DNA from: an uncultured Aquimarina sp.
Lineage (GTDB): Bacteria; Bacteroidota; Bacteroidia; Flavobacteriales; Flavobacteriaceae
DNA length: 64,000 bases
Direction of reading: 5' to 3'
NCBI GenBank assembly: GCA_947498815.1
Contig: CANMLU010000001.1
Coordinates: 310,001-374,000, forward strand
Both the position numbers and the translations under genes were made by a program. Under the pieces are notes generated by a model. It ran no database searches. It saw only the letters and a program-made list of their open reading frames with translations, and was not told the DNA's origin. Below, in pieces: positions 42,755 to 53,648 of this stretch. Each line of letters starts with the position of its first letter. Positions within the stretch are counted from its first letter, which is position 1.

Positions 42755-44962
42755 ATGAAAAATGCTTTTTTGTATGCTACCCTTTTATTGTTGAGCATAA
42801 ATATATCCGCTCAGCACAAACCAAAAGATTCTATCCCGGCCGAAGTCGAAAAACTTGAAGAAGTTTTAGTGAAATCTGTGCGTGTTGATGCAGATTCACC
42901 AATTACACATTCCAATCTATCCAAAGAAGAACTCGCAACTCGCAATTTGGGGCAAGATATTCCGATTTTATTAAACTATTTACCAGGCGTGGTAACCACA
43001 ACCGATGCAGGAACAGGGATTGGATACACCTATATTAGAGTTCGTGGAAGCGACGCATCCAGGGTAAATGTAACCCTAAACGGAATACCATTTAACGATG
43101 CAGAAAGTCAAGGGACATTTTGGGTTAATCTTCCTGATTTTGCTTCTTCTATTGAAAATCTTCAACTACAAAGAGGGGTAGGAACATCAACCAATGGTTC
43201 TGGTGCTTTTGGGGCAAGTTTAAACTTATTGACCGATGCGGTTTCGGAAATAGCAAACGCCGAAATTTCAAACTCTGTTGGTTCATTTGGAACCCGAAGA
43301 CATAATGTAAAATTTAGTACAGGATTAATCAATGAAAATATTGAAATTGCCGGACGATTATCTGCAATAGCATCAGATGGATATATAGACCGTGCTTCTT
43401 CGGATCTTAAGTCTTACTTTTTGCAAGGATCTTATATAGATGATAATACATTAATCAAAGCAGTTACTTTTGGGGGACATGAAATTACTTATCAATCTTG
43501 GTTTGGTATTGACCAGGCTACATTGGATACCGATCGGACTTTCAATCCCGCTGGGCAGTATACAGATGAAAACGGAAATACGCGTTTTTATGATAACGAA
43601 GTAGATAATTACAAACAAGACCATTATCAATTGCATTGGAATCAAAAGTATAACAACAATTGGTCTACGAACCTGGGACTCAATTATACCTATGGTAGAG
43701 GATTCTTTGAACAGTACAAAGAAGATGAAGATTTTGTAGATTATGATTTTACACCTTTTATAACTGTTAGGGACAGTGCCAATGTGGCCATAAGGGATAC
43801 TATAAATACTACAGATTTGGTTCGTCGCAGATGGCTGGATAATGACTTTTATGTGATTAATGCATCTGCAAATTATAAAAATAATAATGTTGATGTCGAT
43901 TTTGGAGCTTTTTATAGTCATTATGACGGAGATCATTTTGGTGAAGTTATTTGGGCGCAAAATGCAGGAGGATCTGAAATAAGAGATAACTATTATTTCG
44001 GAAACGGAACAAAGAATGAGTTTACCGTTTTCGGGAAGACATCATATCGAGTTAATGATCAATGGAGTGCGTTTTTAGATCTTCAAGGACGGTTTGTAAA
44101 TTATGAAACCTCTGGATTAACCTCAGATCGCGTTCCTTTGGAAGTAGATGAAACCTATGAGTTCTTTAACCCCAAATTGGGGGCAACATATCAGATCAAT
44201 AATGCCAACCAGTTATATACTTCATATGCAATAGCCAACAGAGAACCCAGAAGAAGCGATTTTGAAAATGGTATCGATACTGCCGAAAAGCTAAACGATA
44301 TAGAATTAGGATGGAGATTCAAAACTAATAAGGCGATTGTAAATACGAATGTGTACTATATGTGGTACAAAGATCAATTGGTATTAACTGGAGCTTTAGA
44401 CGATGTAGGAGCACCAATTAGAGCGACAAGTGGAGAAAGCTACCGATTGGGGATCGAAATAGATGCCGATATTACGCTTTCAGATAAATTTATAATAAAG
44501 CCCAATGTAGCCCTAAGCACAAATAAAAATAAAGATTTTGTGACCTCCAAAGATGGTAGTTTGGTGAATTTGGGAGATACGAATATTTCATATTCTCCAA
44601 ATATCGTTGCAGGTAACATGCTTATTTATCAACCTATAAAAAACCTTCAAATTGGATTTTTATCCAAGTTCGTTGGAGAACAGTATATGGGTAATATCGA
44701 TAGTGAAACTTCAAAGCTGGATAGTTTCTTTACCAACGACCTTAATATAGTGTATGAAATAAAAAACATCCCAGTGTTTAAGTCTATAGTGCTTACTGGT
44801 TTGGTAAACAATGTTTTTGATCAGGAATATGTGTCCAATGGATATTTTTTTACTTTCGATGATGATTTTTCTAATCCTGGAACAGTTACCACTGTCGAAG
44901 GAGCAGGGTTTTACCCACAAGCAGGAATTAATTTCTTAGTAGGAGCAACACTTAAATTTTAA
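42755..44962 (+). CDS. TonB-dependent outer membrane receptor, probably for thiamin compounds
   Basis: 735 residues from MKNAFLYATLLLLSINISAQ (signal peptide, about 1-20); a TTG at 42722 is a less likely start. Plug domain (about 40-160) with GIGYTYIRVRGSDASRVNVTLNGIPFNDAESQGTFWVNLPDF, then a 22-strand barrel, ending in ...GINFLVGATLKF with a terminal aromatic residue. A TPP riboswitch precedes it. In Bacteroides a TPP-controlled receptor (OMthi) brings thiamin across the outer membrane; the same role is the best guess here. A carboxypeptidase-like N-terminal domain is absent. Confidence 0.92.
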   Translation: MKNAFLYATLLLLSINISAQHKPKDSIPAEVEKLEEVLVKSVRVDADSPITHSNLSKEELATRNLGQDIPILLNYLPGVVTTTDAGTGIGYTYIRVRGSDASRVNVTLNGIPFNDAESQGTFWVNLPDFASSIENLQLQRGVGTSTNGSGAFGASLNLLTDAVSEIANAEISNSVGSFGTRRHNVKFSTGLINENIEIAGRLSAIASDGYIDRASSDLKSYFLQGSYIDDNTLIKAVTFGGHEITYQSWFGIDQATLDTDRTFNPAGQYTDENGNTRFYDNEVDNYKQDHYQLHWNQKYNNNWSTNLGLNYTYGRGFFEQYKEDEDFVDYDFTPFITVRDSANVAIRDTINTTDLVRRRWLDNDFYVINASANYKNNNVDVDFGAFYSHYDGDHFGEVIWAQNAGGSEIRDNYYFGNGTKNEFTVFGKTSYRVNDQWSAFLDLQGRFVNYETSGLTSDRVPLEVDETYEFFNPKLGATYQINNANQLYTSYAIANREPRRSDFENGIDTAEKLNDIELGWRFKTNKAIVNTNVYYMWYKDQLVLTGALDDVGAPIRATSGESYRLGIEIDADITLSDKFIIKPNVALSTNKNKDFVTSKDGSLVNLGDTNISYSPNIVAGNMLIYQPIKNLQIGFLSKFVGEQYMGNIDSETSKLDSFFTNDLNIVYEIKNIPVFKSIVLTGLVNNVFDQEYVSNGYFFTFDDDFSNPGTVTTVEGAGFYPQAGINFLVGATLKF

Positions 44963-44964
44963 GT

Positions 44965-45001
44965 AAAAAGGATGTTAAACATATGTTTAACATCCTTTTT
45001 T
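44965..45001. terminator. Perfect palindromic terminator after the receptor gene
   Basis: AAAAAGGATGTTAAACAT and its exact complement form an 18-base stem ending in a T-run. It separates the receptor from the second riboswitch 20 bases later. Confidence 0.9.
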
Positions 45002-45021
45002 AATAGTACTTTTATATCATA

Positions 45022-45105
45022 AACTTTAGGGGTGTATTCGCCAAGACGAATTCTGAGAAATACCCTTTGAACCTGATACGGTTAGTACCGACGAAGGGAA
45101 AAGTT
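45022..45105 (+). ncRNA. TPP riboswitch controlling the thiamin operon
   Basis: P1 arms AACTTT (45022-45027) and AAAGTT (45100-45105) enclose AGGGGTG, CTGAGA, ATACCC, TGAACCTGATACGGTTAGTACCG and AAGGGA, the full THI-box pattern. Shorter than the first riboswitch, with no long P3 insert. It precedes thiS by 79 bases. No terminator is obvious in that interval, so control of translation or use of a different stem is possible. Confidence 0.92.
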
Positions 45106-45184
45106 AATATCACCTCGTATGTGTGATTTTTCTTATTCAAATAGGTAAACTCTACCTAAAGTTTATGGAATTAATTTAACAAAG

Positions 45185-45385
45185 ATGACCATAAACGTTA
45201 ACAATCAATCACAATATATTTCAGAAAATAGTACCGTTGAAAAATTATTGGAACAATTAAATATTGTTGTCAACGGAATCGCTATCGCTATTAATAATGA
45301 AATTATTGCCAAAGAAAGATGGGGTAAAACATTTTTACAAAATGAAGATCAAGTAACCATTATTCAAGCCACTCAAGGCGGATAA
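45185..45385 (+). CDS. thiS: Sulfur carrier protein ThiS
   Basis: 66 residues ending in ATQGG, the C-terminal Gly-Gly that is adenylated and thiocarboxylated. MTINVNNQSQYISENSTVEKLLEQL is typical for the beta-grasp fold. Delivers sulfur for the thiazole ring. First gene of the operon below the riboswitch. The activating enzyme ThiF is not encoded nearby. Confidence 0.95.
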   Translation: MTINVNNQSQYISENSTVEKLLEQLNIVVNGIAIAINNEIIAKERWGKTFLQNEDQVTIIQATQGG

Positions 45386-45429
45386 TTGAGATTGCTTTTG
45401 TAGAAAAATACAATCTCGTTGTCATACTA

Positions 45430-45478
45430 AGCTTGTCAAAGTAAAACTGAAACGAAATATGTAAGCCTTCGACAAGCT
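45430..45478 (+). repeat. Inverted repeat of the CTTCGACAAGCT family upstream of thiC
   Basis: AGCTTGTCAAAG (45430-45441) and CTTCGACAAGCT (45467-45478) are near-complementary. The same short motif occurs at 47491-47503 and, in inverse form, near 56664. It is a dispersed intergenic repeat rather than a known operator. Confidence 0.5.
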
Positions 45479-45503
45479 CAAACCGATATTAAATAGAAAA
45501 TAG

Positions 45504-47396
<1,893 letters not shown>

Positions 47397-47400
47397 ATTG

Positions 47401-47523
47401 TCATTCCGACGAAGGCTGGAATCTGTTCTAATAATGCAAGCTGTATTATTTGGAGCTGTTTCCCGCTTTCCGCTGTATCTTTTTTGTAGCCCTTCGACAA
47501 GCTCAGGATGACTACAAAAAAGG
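47401..47523 (+). repeat. Dispersed intergenic repeats between thiC and the ThiE-like gene
   Basis: The spacer holds a CATTCCGACGAAGGCTGGAA stretch at 47403-47422 and a hairpin with arms CTTTTTTGTAG and CTACAAAAAAG (about 47479-47523) around a loop with CCTTCGACAAGCTCAGGATG. Both are common short intergenic repeats in Bacteroidota. They do not code for protein. Confidence 0.55.
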
Positions 47524-47591
47524 ATGCCGCTTCAATCGGGGCTAAAAACAAAGACTAAAAGGCAAGAGCAAACTGCTAAAAAACATACACT

Positions 47592-48200
47592 ATGATCATT
47601 GTACTTACTTCAGAAAAAGCAATAGAAAACGAAGCGCGACAGATCAATGATTTATTTGATGCTGGGTTGGAAATATTGCATTTGCGAAAACCGACTTTTA
47701 CCATTGATGGGTATCGTGCATTATTAAATCAAATTTATTCAAAATATCATAATCGGATTATGATTCATCAGTTTCCTGAGCTGACAATGGAGTATAAATT
47801 GCGAGGGATACACTTGCAGGAACAAGCGCGATTGGATCTGGAAGATGCACTTGATGTAACAATACAAATATATAAAAACAAAGGATTTTCGGTAACAAGT
47901 TCTTTTCATTCCAAAGAGGATATTGCTAGCTGCAGTGCAGATTTCGAATATGTGTTGTTGAGTCCAGTTTTTGGTTCGATTTCTAAAGCTGGATATCAAG
48001 GAAAAGGGTTTGATGTTACAGATTTGAATGCGGTTGTTATAGGAATGGGTGGGATTAATGAAAACACACTACAAGCGACATATGATTTGGGTTTTAAAGG
48101 AGTTGGAGTACTTGGTGGAGTGTGGAACACAACAAGCTCCTTAGAAAGTTTTTTGAATATTAAAAATGCCAACAATAAAGTGATTAAGAACGAAAATTAG
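47592..48200 (+). CDS. ThiE/TenI-like protein
   Basis: 202 residues with the TIM-barrel pattern of thiamin phosphate synthase: GLEILHLRKPTF, YHNRIMIHQFPEL, RGIHLQEQ, VTSSFHSKEDI, FEYVLLSPVFGSISKAGYQGKG and the phosphate-binding VIGMGGIN. A full thiE follows two genes later, so this may be a TenI-type thiazole tautomerase or a degenerate synthase. Residues that bind HMP-PP in ThiE are partly replaced (HQ instead of a typical NDR/ND pair). Confidence 0.8.
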   Translation: MIIVLTSEKAIENEARQINDLFDAGLEILHLRKPTFTIDGYRALLNQIYSKYHNRIMIHQFPELTMEYKLRGIHLQEQARLDLEDALDVTIQIYKNKGFSVTSSFHSKEDIASCSADFEYVLLSPVFGSISKAGYQGKGFDVTDLNAVVIGMGGINENTLQATYDLGFKGVGVLGGVWNTTSSLESFLNIKNANNKVIKNEN

Positions 48201-48203
48201 AAA

Positions 48204-48956
48204 ATGAAATCTCGTCCACACATACTTACAATCGCAGGGTTTGATCCATCAAATGGTGCTGGACTAACAGCCGATATCAAAACTTTTGAGGCCTTAAAGT
48301 GTTACGGTCTGGCCGTTTGTACTGCAAATACCATTCAAAATGATATAGCTTTTAAAACTTGTCATTGGATGGATGTTGAAATGATTAAAGAACAAATTGA
48401 TGTTTTGTTTGAAAGGTTTGAGATTTCGTTTGTCAAAATTGGTATTGTTAAAAACTGGAAAGTACTTCATGATATTGTTGATTTTCTTCTAGAAAAAAAC
48501 AATAAGATTAAAATCATCGTGGACCCGATACTTAGATCGAGTTCCAATTTTGACTTCCACAATTCGTCGATTCCAAGAGAGTTCGATCAAATTTTGGATA
48601 AGATCTATCTATTAACACCAAATTATATTGAAATAGAACAACTTTATGTGGACAAAACCATTCAAGAAACGATAAAGTACATAAGCAGTAAAGCGAATCT
48701 TTTGCTCAAAGGAGGTCACAAACAAGAATCACTAGGAAGAGATGAGCTATTTACCAAAAATGGGAAACAGTATACGTTTAATCCCAAGGGGCAAAACCAT
48801 TCGGAAAAACATGGTAGTGGGTGTGTGTTATCTTCAGCGATAACAGCGTATTTGGCATTAGGGTTTCCGTTGTTAAAAGCATGCTTTAGAGGGAAACGGT
48901 ATACCGAAAAAGTATTGAGTTCTAATAATGGTTTATTGGGATATCATAAAATATAG
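48204..48956 (+). CDS. thiD: Hydroxymethylpyrimidine (phosphate) kinase
   Basis: 250 residues. ITIAGFDPSNGAGLTADIKTFEAL and the late LLLKGGHKQE, HGSGCVLSSAITAYLALG are ThiD blocks; the glycine-rich GSGC is the catalytic anion hole. Makes HMP-PP for ThiE. Starts three bases after the ThiE-like gene. Confidence 0.93.
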   Translation: MKSRPHILTIAGFDPSNGAGLTADIKTFEALKCYGLAVCTANTIQNDIAFKTCHWMDVEMIKEQIDVLFERFEISFVKIGIVKNWKVLHDIVDFLLEKNNKIKIIVDPILRSSSNFDFHNSSIPREFDQILDKIYLLTPNYIEIEQLYVDKTIQETIKYISSKANLLLKGGHKQESLGRDELFTKNGKQYTFNPKGQNHSEKHGSGCVLSSAITAYLALGFPLLKACFRGKRYTEKVLSSNNGLLGYHKI

Positions 48957-48967
48957 AGGTTAAAACT

Positions 48968-49615
48968 ATGATAGAATTAAGTTTACAATACATTTCGCAG
49001 GGAAAAACCCCAGAGGATCATATTCGACATATTGAACAAGTATGCCAGGCAGGTGGAAGATGGATACAATTGAGGTTAAAAGATACCGATATGGCTTCCT
49101 GTATGAATGCGGCTATACAATGCAGAAATATATGTGATCGGTACGGGGCTATTATGATTATCAATGATAATGTGAGTATTGCCAAGGCTGCATTGGCCGA
49201 TGGTATTCATCTAGGTTTAAATGATATGAATCCCATTGAAGCACGTGAAATTTTGGGGGATAATTTCATTATAGGAGGTACGGCAAATACTGCAAAAGAC
49301 TGTATAAAGCATATTGAAGATGGCGTAGATTATATTGGGCTTGGACCTTTTAGACATACCACAACCAAGAAGAAACTGAGTCCAATATTAGGTCTTGAAG
49401 GTTATCAAAAGATTGTTTCTGAAGTGCGACTCCAAAATTCTAAAACACCTATTGTTGCAATTGGAGGAATTACAAAGGATGACATTTTAGAGCTTTTGAA
49501 AACGGGAGTGTCCGGAATTGCAGTTTCAGGAATGTTAAGCACTCAGGATTCTTTAGAAGAAAAAATTCAAAATATAAAAACACTAATAACCGAAAAGTCT
49601 TCAATAAAAAGCTAA
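48968..49615 (+). CDS. thiE: Thiamin phosphate synthase
   Basis: 215 residues. GRWIQLRLKDTD, IMIINDNVSIAKAALADGIHLGLNDMNP, GGTANTAKDCIKHIEDGVDYIGLGPFRHTTTKK and IVAIGGIT are canonical ThiE motifs, with all substrate-binding residues in place. Joins HMP-PP and thiazole phosphate. Confidence 0.95.
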   Translation: MIELSLQYISQGKTPEDHIRHIEQVCQAGGRWIQLRLKDTDMASCMNAAIQCRNICDRYGAIMIINDNVSIAKAALADGIHLGLNDMNPIEAREILGDNFIIGGTANTAKDCIKHIEDGVDYIGLGPFRHTTTKKKLSPILGLEGYQKIVSEVRLQNSKTPIVAIGGITKDDILELLKTGVSGIAVSGMLSTQDSLEEKIQNIKTLITEKSSIKS

Positions 49616-49618
49616 CTA

Positions 49619-50395
49619 ATGGATACATTAAAAATCGCAGATAAAGAATTTTCATCACGTTTATTTACCGGTACAGGAAAGTTTAGCTCTTCTCAACAAA
49701 TGAAAGATGCCTTAATTGCTTCAGAAAGTGAATTGATTACGGTCGCATTAAAACGTGTGGATGTACATAATGAAAATGATGATATTTTAAATCATTTAGA
49801 TCACTCGCGAATTAATCTTCTACCTAATACCTCTGGAGTTCGAGATGCCAAAGAAGCAATTTTTGCAGCACAGCTTGCAAGAGAAGCATTACAAACCAAT
49901 TGGATAAAATTAGAGATTCACCCAGATCCGAAATACTTACTGCCAGATCCCATAGAGACCTTAAAAGCAGCAGAAGAATTGGTTAAGCTTGGATTTGTGG
50001 TGATGCCATATATTCATGCAGATCCTGTATTATGCAAACGTTTAGAAGAAGTAGGTACCCAATGTGTTATGCCATTAGGGGCGCCAATAGGAAGTAATAA
50101 AGGACTTAAGACCTTGGAGTTTTTGGAGATTATCATAGATCAAAGTAATGTTCCGGTTATTGTAGATGCGGGTATCGGTAGTCCATCACATGCTGCTTTT
50201 GCCATGGAGATTGGTGCAGATGCGGTGTTAGTTAATACGGCTATTGCAGTATCTCAAAATCCAGTTGCAATGGCAAAAGCCTTTAAATTGGCAGTTGAAG
50301 CAGGTAGATTGGCTCATAATGCAAAGTTGGCACCAATACAACAATATGCAGAGGCAAGTAGTCCATTAACATCGTTTTTGGGTGAAGAAATGTAA
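49619..50395 (+). CDS. thiG: Thiazole synthase
   Basis: 258 residues. [62 protein letters not shown] and [32 protein letters not shown] are ThiG blocks; the Schiff-base lysine is in TVALKRVD. Builds the thiazole from DXP, dehydroglycine and ThiS thiocarboxylate. Starts three bases after thiE. Confidence 0.97.
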   Translation: MDTLKIADKEFSSRLFTGTGKFSSSQQMKDALIASESELITVALKRVDVHNENDDILNHLDHSRINLLPNTSGVRDAKEAIFAAQLAREALQTNWIKLEIHPDPKYLLPDPIETLKAAEELVKLGFVVMPYIHADPVLCKRLEEVGTQCVMPLGAPIGSNKGLKTLEFLEIIIDQSNVPVIVDAGIGSPSHAAFAMEIGADAVLVNTAIAVSQNPVAMAKAFKLAVEAGRLAHNAKLAPIQQYAEASSPLTSFLGEEM

Positions 50396-50409
50396 TATTG
50401 AATTAAGTT

Positions 50410-50494
50410 CCTTCTCCCTCGAGGGAGAAGGTTAGGATGAGGGTGTTAAATTAAATCCCCTCACCTTAATCCTCTCCCCAAGGAGAGGAAACTC
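50410..50494. repeat. Paired palindromic repeats between thiG and thiH
   Basis: Two elements face each other. Left: CCTTCTCCC-TCGA-GGGAGAAGG followed by TTAGGATGAGGG (about 50410-50442). Right: CCCCTCACCTTAATCC followed by TCTCCCCAAGGAGAGGAAACTC (50457-50494), the exact reverse complement of 22573-22610. Inserted inside an operon, so it must be tolerated by transcription through it. Confidence 0.8.
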
Positions 50495-50509
50495 AAAATA
50501 GATAGAAAA

Positions 50510-51634
50510 ATGGATACCTTCAAAGATATATTCGATCAATATAATTGGGGTCAAACCCTTTCAAGTATTTTCTCTAAAACAGAAAATGATGTCATTAGTG
50601 CATTAACCAAAACCAAAAGAGATCTTGAAGATTTCAAAGCATTAATTTCTCCTGCTGCAAAACCATATCTGGAACAAATGGCGCAAATGAGTAACCAGAT
50701 TACTAAAAAAAGATTTGGAAATACTATCCATATGTATGCGCCCATGTATTTGAGTAATGAATGCCAAAATATATGTACCTATTGTGGTTTTAGTATGATC
50801 AATAAGATCCCTAGAAGAACATTGACCGATGAAGAGATTTTGAAAGAAGTCGGTTTTCTTAAATCAAAAGGTTATGATCATATTCTTTTGGTCACAGGAG
50901 AAGCTAATAAAACTGTGGGAGTCGATTATATTAACAATACGATACGACTTATCCAGACAAAATTTGCCAATATCACTATCGAAGTACAACCATTGGATCA
51001 ATTGGATTATGAAATGTTGATTGGTAATGGTCTTTATGCGGTACTAGTATATCAAGAAACGTATCATAAAGGCGAATACAAAAAACATCATCCCAAGGGG
51101 AGAAAATCCAATTTTGATTATCGATTAGAAACTCCGGATCGACTTGGTCGGGCAGGGATTCATAAAATAGGGTTGGGTGCATTGTTTGGATTGGAAGATT
51201 GGAGAGCAGATAGTTTTTTCACGGCATTACATTTACTGTATTTGCAAAAGACCTATTGGAAAACTAAATATTCGATATCCTTTCCCAGACTTCGACCGCA
51301 TAGTGGTGGTTTGGAACCAAAAGTAGCAATGACAGATTCAGACTTAGTACAATTAATATGTGCTTTCCGAATATTGGATGAAGATGTAGAATTGTCAATG
51401 TCTACACGCGAGAGTGAACTATTTAGAGAGCATATTGTCAATTTAGGAATAACCTCAATTAGTGCAGCGTCTAAAACTAACCCAGGCGGTTATGTCGTAG
51501 ATCCTCAATCTTTAGAGCAGTTTGAAATTTCTGATGAGCGGTCTACAGAAGAAATTGTAAAAATGTTAAAAAATAAAGATTTGGATGTGGTTTGGAAAGA
51601 TGGAGCGTATAATTGGCAATTCACTAACCATTAA
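50510..51634 (+). CDS. thiH: 2-iminoacetate synthase (dehydroglycine synthase)
   Basis: 374 residues. Radical SAM motif CQNICTYCGFS, HILLVTGEANKTVG, VEVQPLDQLDYEML-type block, YQETYHKGEYKKHHPKGRKSNFDYRLETPDRLGRAGIHKIGLGALFGL and SFPRLRPHSGG are ThiH features. Cleaves tyrosine to dehydroglycine for ThiG. Last gene of the operon; thiF does not follow. Confidence 0.96.
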   Translation: MDTFKDIFDQYNWGQTLSSIFSKTENDVISALTKTKRDLEDFKALISPAAKPYLEQMAQMSNQITKKRFGNTIHMYAPMYLSNECQNICTYCGFSMINKIPRRTLTDEEILKEVGFLKSKGYDHILLVTGEANKTVGVDYINNTIRLIQTKFANITIEVQPLDQLDYEMLIGNGLYAVLVYQETYHKGEYKKHHPKGRKSNFDYRLETPDRLGRAGIHKIGLGALFGLEDWRADSFFTALHLLYLQKTYWKTKYSISFPRLRPHSGGLEPKVAMTDSDLVQLICAFRILDEDVELSMSTRESELFREHIVNLGITSISAASKTNPGGYVVDPQSLEQFEISDERSTEEIVKMLKNKDLDVVWKDGAYNWQFTNH

Positions 51635-51683
51635 CCAATAAGGTTACAGATTAAAAAATGAACAAAACAGGATCTTTATTTAT

Positions 51684-52118
51684 CTAGTTTGAAATAGATA
51701 AATTGTTACCATCTTTTGTGATTCTATATCCCAATAGAGGATTACCACCTTCGCCCTTGATCTGTTGTCCAAAGGATGCAATTTCATAAATATTTTCATT
51801 GCCACAATCCGAGGATGCTCTAGTTCCTTCTACAATAAGTGCTGAGCAATCACTAGGCGAAATATTAGGGTCACTTAATTCATAAGCAAAAAATTGATCA
51901 TCGTTTTGATTATAAACAATAACGCCTTTAATACCTCTTCCGTCTGTGCGATCCACAAAAACACCGCCAGGCACTCTTAAGTTTACATATTGCGGCAGGT
52001 TGAGGTTAATTTGAAAGCTAAAAGTAACATTGGGTAAAAAAGGGTTATTTCGATTATCATCATCCCCACTACAAGAACAAACCAATAAGGTTATTAATAA
52101 AAATATTGTCTTTTTCAT
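51684..52118 (-). CDS. Rieske-fold-like lipoprotein lacking cluster ligands
   Basis: 144 residues. Lipoprotein signal with Cys14 or Cys16 in LLVCSCSGDDD. VTFSFQINLNLPQYVNLRVPGGVFVDRTDGRGIKGVIVYNQ and the late YEIASFGQQIKGEGGNPLLGYRITKDGNNLSISN follow the layout of small flavobacterial Rieske-like lipoproteins. The CxH and CxxH ligand pairs are not present, so no iron-sulfur cluster is expected. Divergent from greA. Confidence 0.6.
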   Translation of the reverse strand: MKKTIFLLITLLVCSCSGDDDNRNNPFLPNVTFSFQINLNLPQYVNLRVPGGVFVDRTDGRGIKGVIVYNQNDDQFFAYELSDPNISPSDCSALIVEGTRASSDCGNENIYEIASFGQQIKGEGGNPLLGYRITKDGNNLSISN

Positions 52119-52150
52119 AATACTATTTTTATATCGCCAAATTACGTAAA

Positions 52151-52184
52151 TTTGTACTCTTCCGTAAAATTTTTGTTATCTTTG
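52151..52184 (+). promoter_or_regulatory. Promoter of greA
   Basis: TTTG at 52151-52154 and TATCTTTG at 52177-52184, 22 bases apart. The transcript would begin near 52191, about 48 bases before the ATG at 52239, which supports the short GreA start. Confidence 0.7.
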
Positions 52185-52238
52185 GATAACGAATCCCATC
52201 CCTATGGGATTTTTTGTATTTATATAAACGATGAAGTT

Positions 52239-52715
52239 ATGAGCAAAGTATCTTATTATACTGAAGAGGGGCTTAAAAAGTTGCGAGACGAATTAAATAA
52301 TCTCAAAGATATTGAGCGCCCTAAGGCCTCTCAAGCTATTGCTGAGGCACGTGATAAAGGAGATTTAAGTGAAAATGCTGAGTATGACGCTGCAAAAGAA
52401 GCTCAAGGGTTGTTGGAGATGAGAATTTCTAAGCTTGAAGAAACGCTTTCCGGTGCACGTTTAATTGACGAATCTCAATTGGATACGTCAAAAGTATTAA
52501 TTCACTCTACGGTAAAAATTAAAAACCAAACCAATGGTGCGCAAATGACTTATAAGTTGGTGGCGCAAAGTGAAGCTGACCTTAAAACAGGTAAAATTTC
52601 AGTAGACTCTCCTATTGGGAAAGGATTATTAGGGAAAACCGTAGGTGAAGTAGCTGAAATTGAAGTCCCAAATGGGATTATGAAATTTGATGTTATTGAA
52701 ATAACTCGAGAGTAA
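52239..52715 (+). CDS. greA: Transcription elongation factor GreA
   Basis: 158 residues from MSKVSYYTEEGLKKL at 52239, the exact usual length; a longer start at 52152 lies upstream of the predicted promoter. Coiled-coil N-terminal domain with the acidic tip (ARDKGDLSENAEYDAAKEAQG), then the FKBP-like domain (SPIGKGLLGKTVGEVAEIEVPNG). Reactivates backtracked RNA polymerase. Terminator at 52743. Confidence 0.97.
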   Translation: MSKVSYYTEEGLKKLRDELNNLKDIERPKASQAIAEARDKGDLSENAEYDAAKEAQGLLEMRISKLEETLSGARLIDESQLDTSKVLIHSTVKIKNQTNGAQMTYKLVAQSEADLKTGKISVDSPIGKGLLGKTVGEVAEIEVPNGIMKFDVIEITRE

Positions 52716-52742
52716 AGAGAAGAAATTTTTTAAATAGTACTT

Positions 52743-52779
52743 AAAAACCTTTTTTGAATTTTCAAAAAAGGTTTTTTTA
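52743..52779 (+). terminator. Intrinsic terminator after greA
   Basis: AAAACCTTTTTTGAA and TTCAAAAAAGGTTTT form a long stem followed by T residues. Confidence 0.88.
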
Positions 52780-52844
52780 TGCTATACACTTACAGATAAA
52801 TACAGTATATTTCATAACTGTAAACACCAACTAAAATTTAACGA

Positions 52845-53234
52845 ATGCCTACCCTATTCACTAAAATTGTTAATGGTGAAATTCCCTCATATAAAATAGT
52901 CGAGGACGAGAATTTCTATGCCTTTTTGGATATTAATCCAAATGCAAGAGGACATACCCTATGTATTCCCAAAAAAGAAGAGGACAAAATATTTGATCTC
53001 AATGAAGAAATGTATCTAGAATTGATGCGTTTTTCTCGTAAGGTTGCTAAAGCCTTAGAAAAAACAGTTTCATGCAAGCGTGTTGGAATCGCTGTTGTTG
53101 GTCTTGAAGTTCCTCATGTACATGTACATTTGATTCCTTTAAATGATATGAAGGAAATGACTTTTCAACATAAAATCTCAATGTCCGAATCCGAGTTTAA
53201 AGCATTGGCGACCAAAATTCAATCCAATTTATAA
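52845..53234 (+). CDS. HIT family nucleotide hydrolase
   Basis: 129 residues. MPTLFTKIVNGEIPSYKIVEDENFYAFLDINPNARGHTLCIPKKE and the histidine triad in GLEVPHVHVHLIPLND are typical for HINT-like proteins. Hydrolyses nucleotide phosphoramidates or dinucleoside polyphosphates. Followed after three bases by a thioesterase gene. Confidence 0.93.
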   Translation: MPTLFTKIVNGEIPSYKIVEDENFYAFLDINPNARGHTLCIPKKEEDKIFDLNEEMYLELMRFSRKVAKALEKTVSCKRVGIAVVGLEVPHVHVHLIPLNDMKEMTFQHKISMSESEFKALATKIQSNL

Positions 53235-53237
53235 TCT

Positions 53238-53648
53238 ATGCAGGATTCTGATTTTAAATTATCCTTAATACTACGTATTGATTGGAGTGAAATGGATACA
53301 TATCAGCATGTGAATAATGTAAATTTTATGAAATACATGCAAAGTGCGCGTGTTCAATTTTGGGAGGTAACGGGCTTGGCCAAGCTATATGCCGAAACTA
53401 AAAGAGGTCCTATGTTGGTCTCAACCAAATGTGATTTCAAAAACCCCTTGTTTTTCCCAGGAAATGTAGAGATTAAAACCAAAGTAGAATTTTTAAAAAA
53501 TTCAAGTTTTGGATTGTATCATAAATTGTACAATGACAAAGGTGTGCTTTGCGCAGAGGGTCACGATGTGGCAGTGTGTTTTGATTTTAATACCGATAAA
53601 ACCTTTTTGATTACAGAAGAGTTAAGGGAAAGTATGTTAAGGTTTTAA
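53238..53648 (+). CDS. Hotdog-fold acyl-CoA thioesterase
   Basis: 136 residues. LRIDWSEMDTYQHVNNVNFMKYMQSARVQFWE is the 4HBT motif with the catalytic aspartate/histidine region, and FFPGNVEIKTKVEFLKNSSFGLYHKLYN follows. Probably cleaves acyl-CoA or acyl-ACP. Overlaps the convergent gene by 12 bases. Confidence 0.87.
   Translation: MQDSDFKLSLILRIDWSEMDTYQHVNNVNFMKYMQSARVQFWEVTGLAKLYAETKRGPMLVSTKCDFKNPLFFPGNVEIKTKVEFLKNSSFGLYHKLYNDKGVLCAEGHDVAVCFDFNTDKTFLITEELRESMLRF

Noticed and set aside
43451-43960. 169-codon frame antisense to the TonB-dependent receptor
   Set aside because: Shadow of a real gene; no start context and no family pattern.
50410-50494. Palindromes between thiG and thiH as an operon terminator
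   Set aside because: No T-run follows and thiH belongs to the same pathway; the sequence matches a dispersed repeat at 22573.
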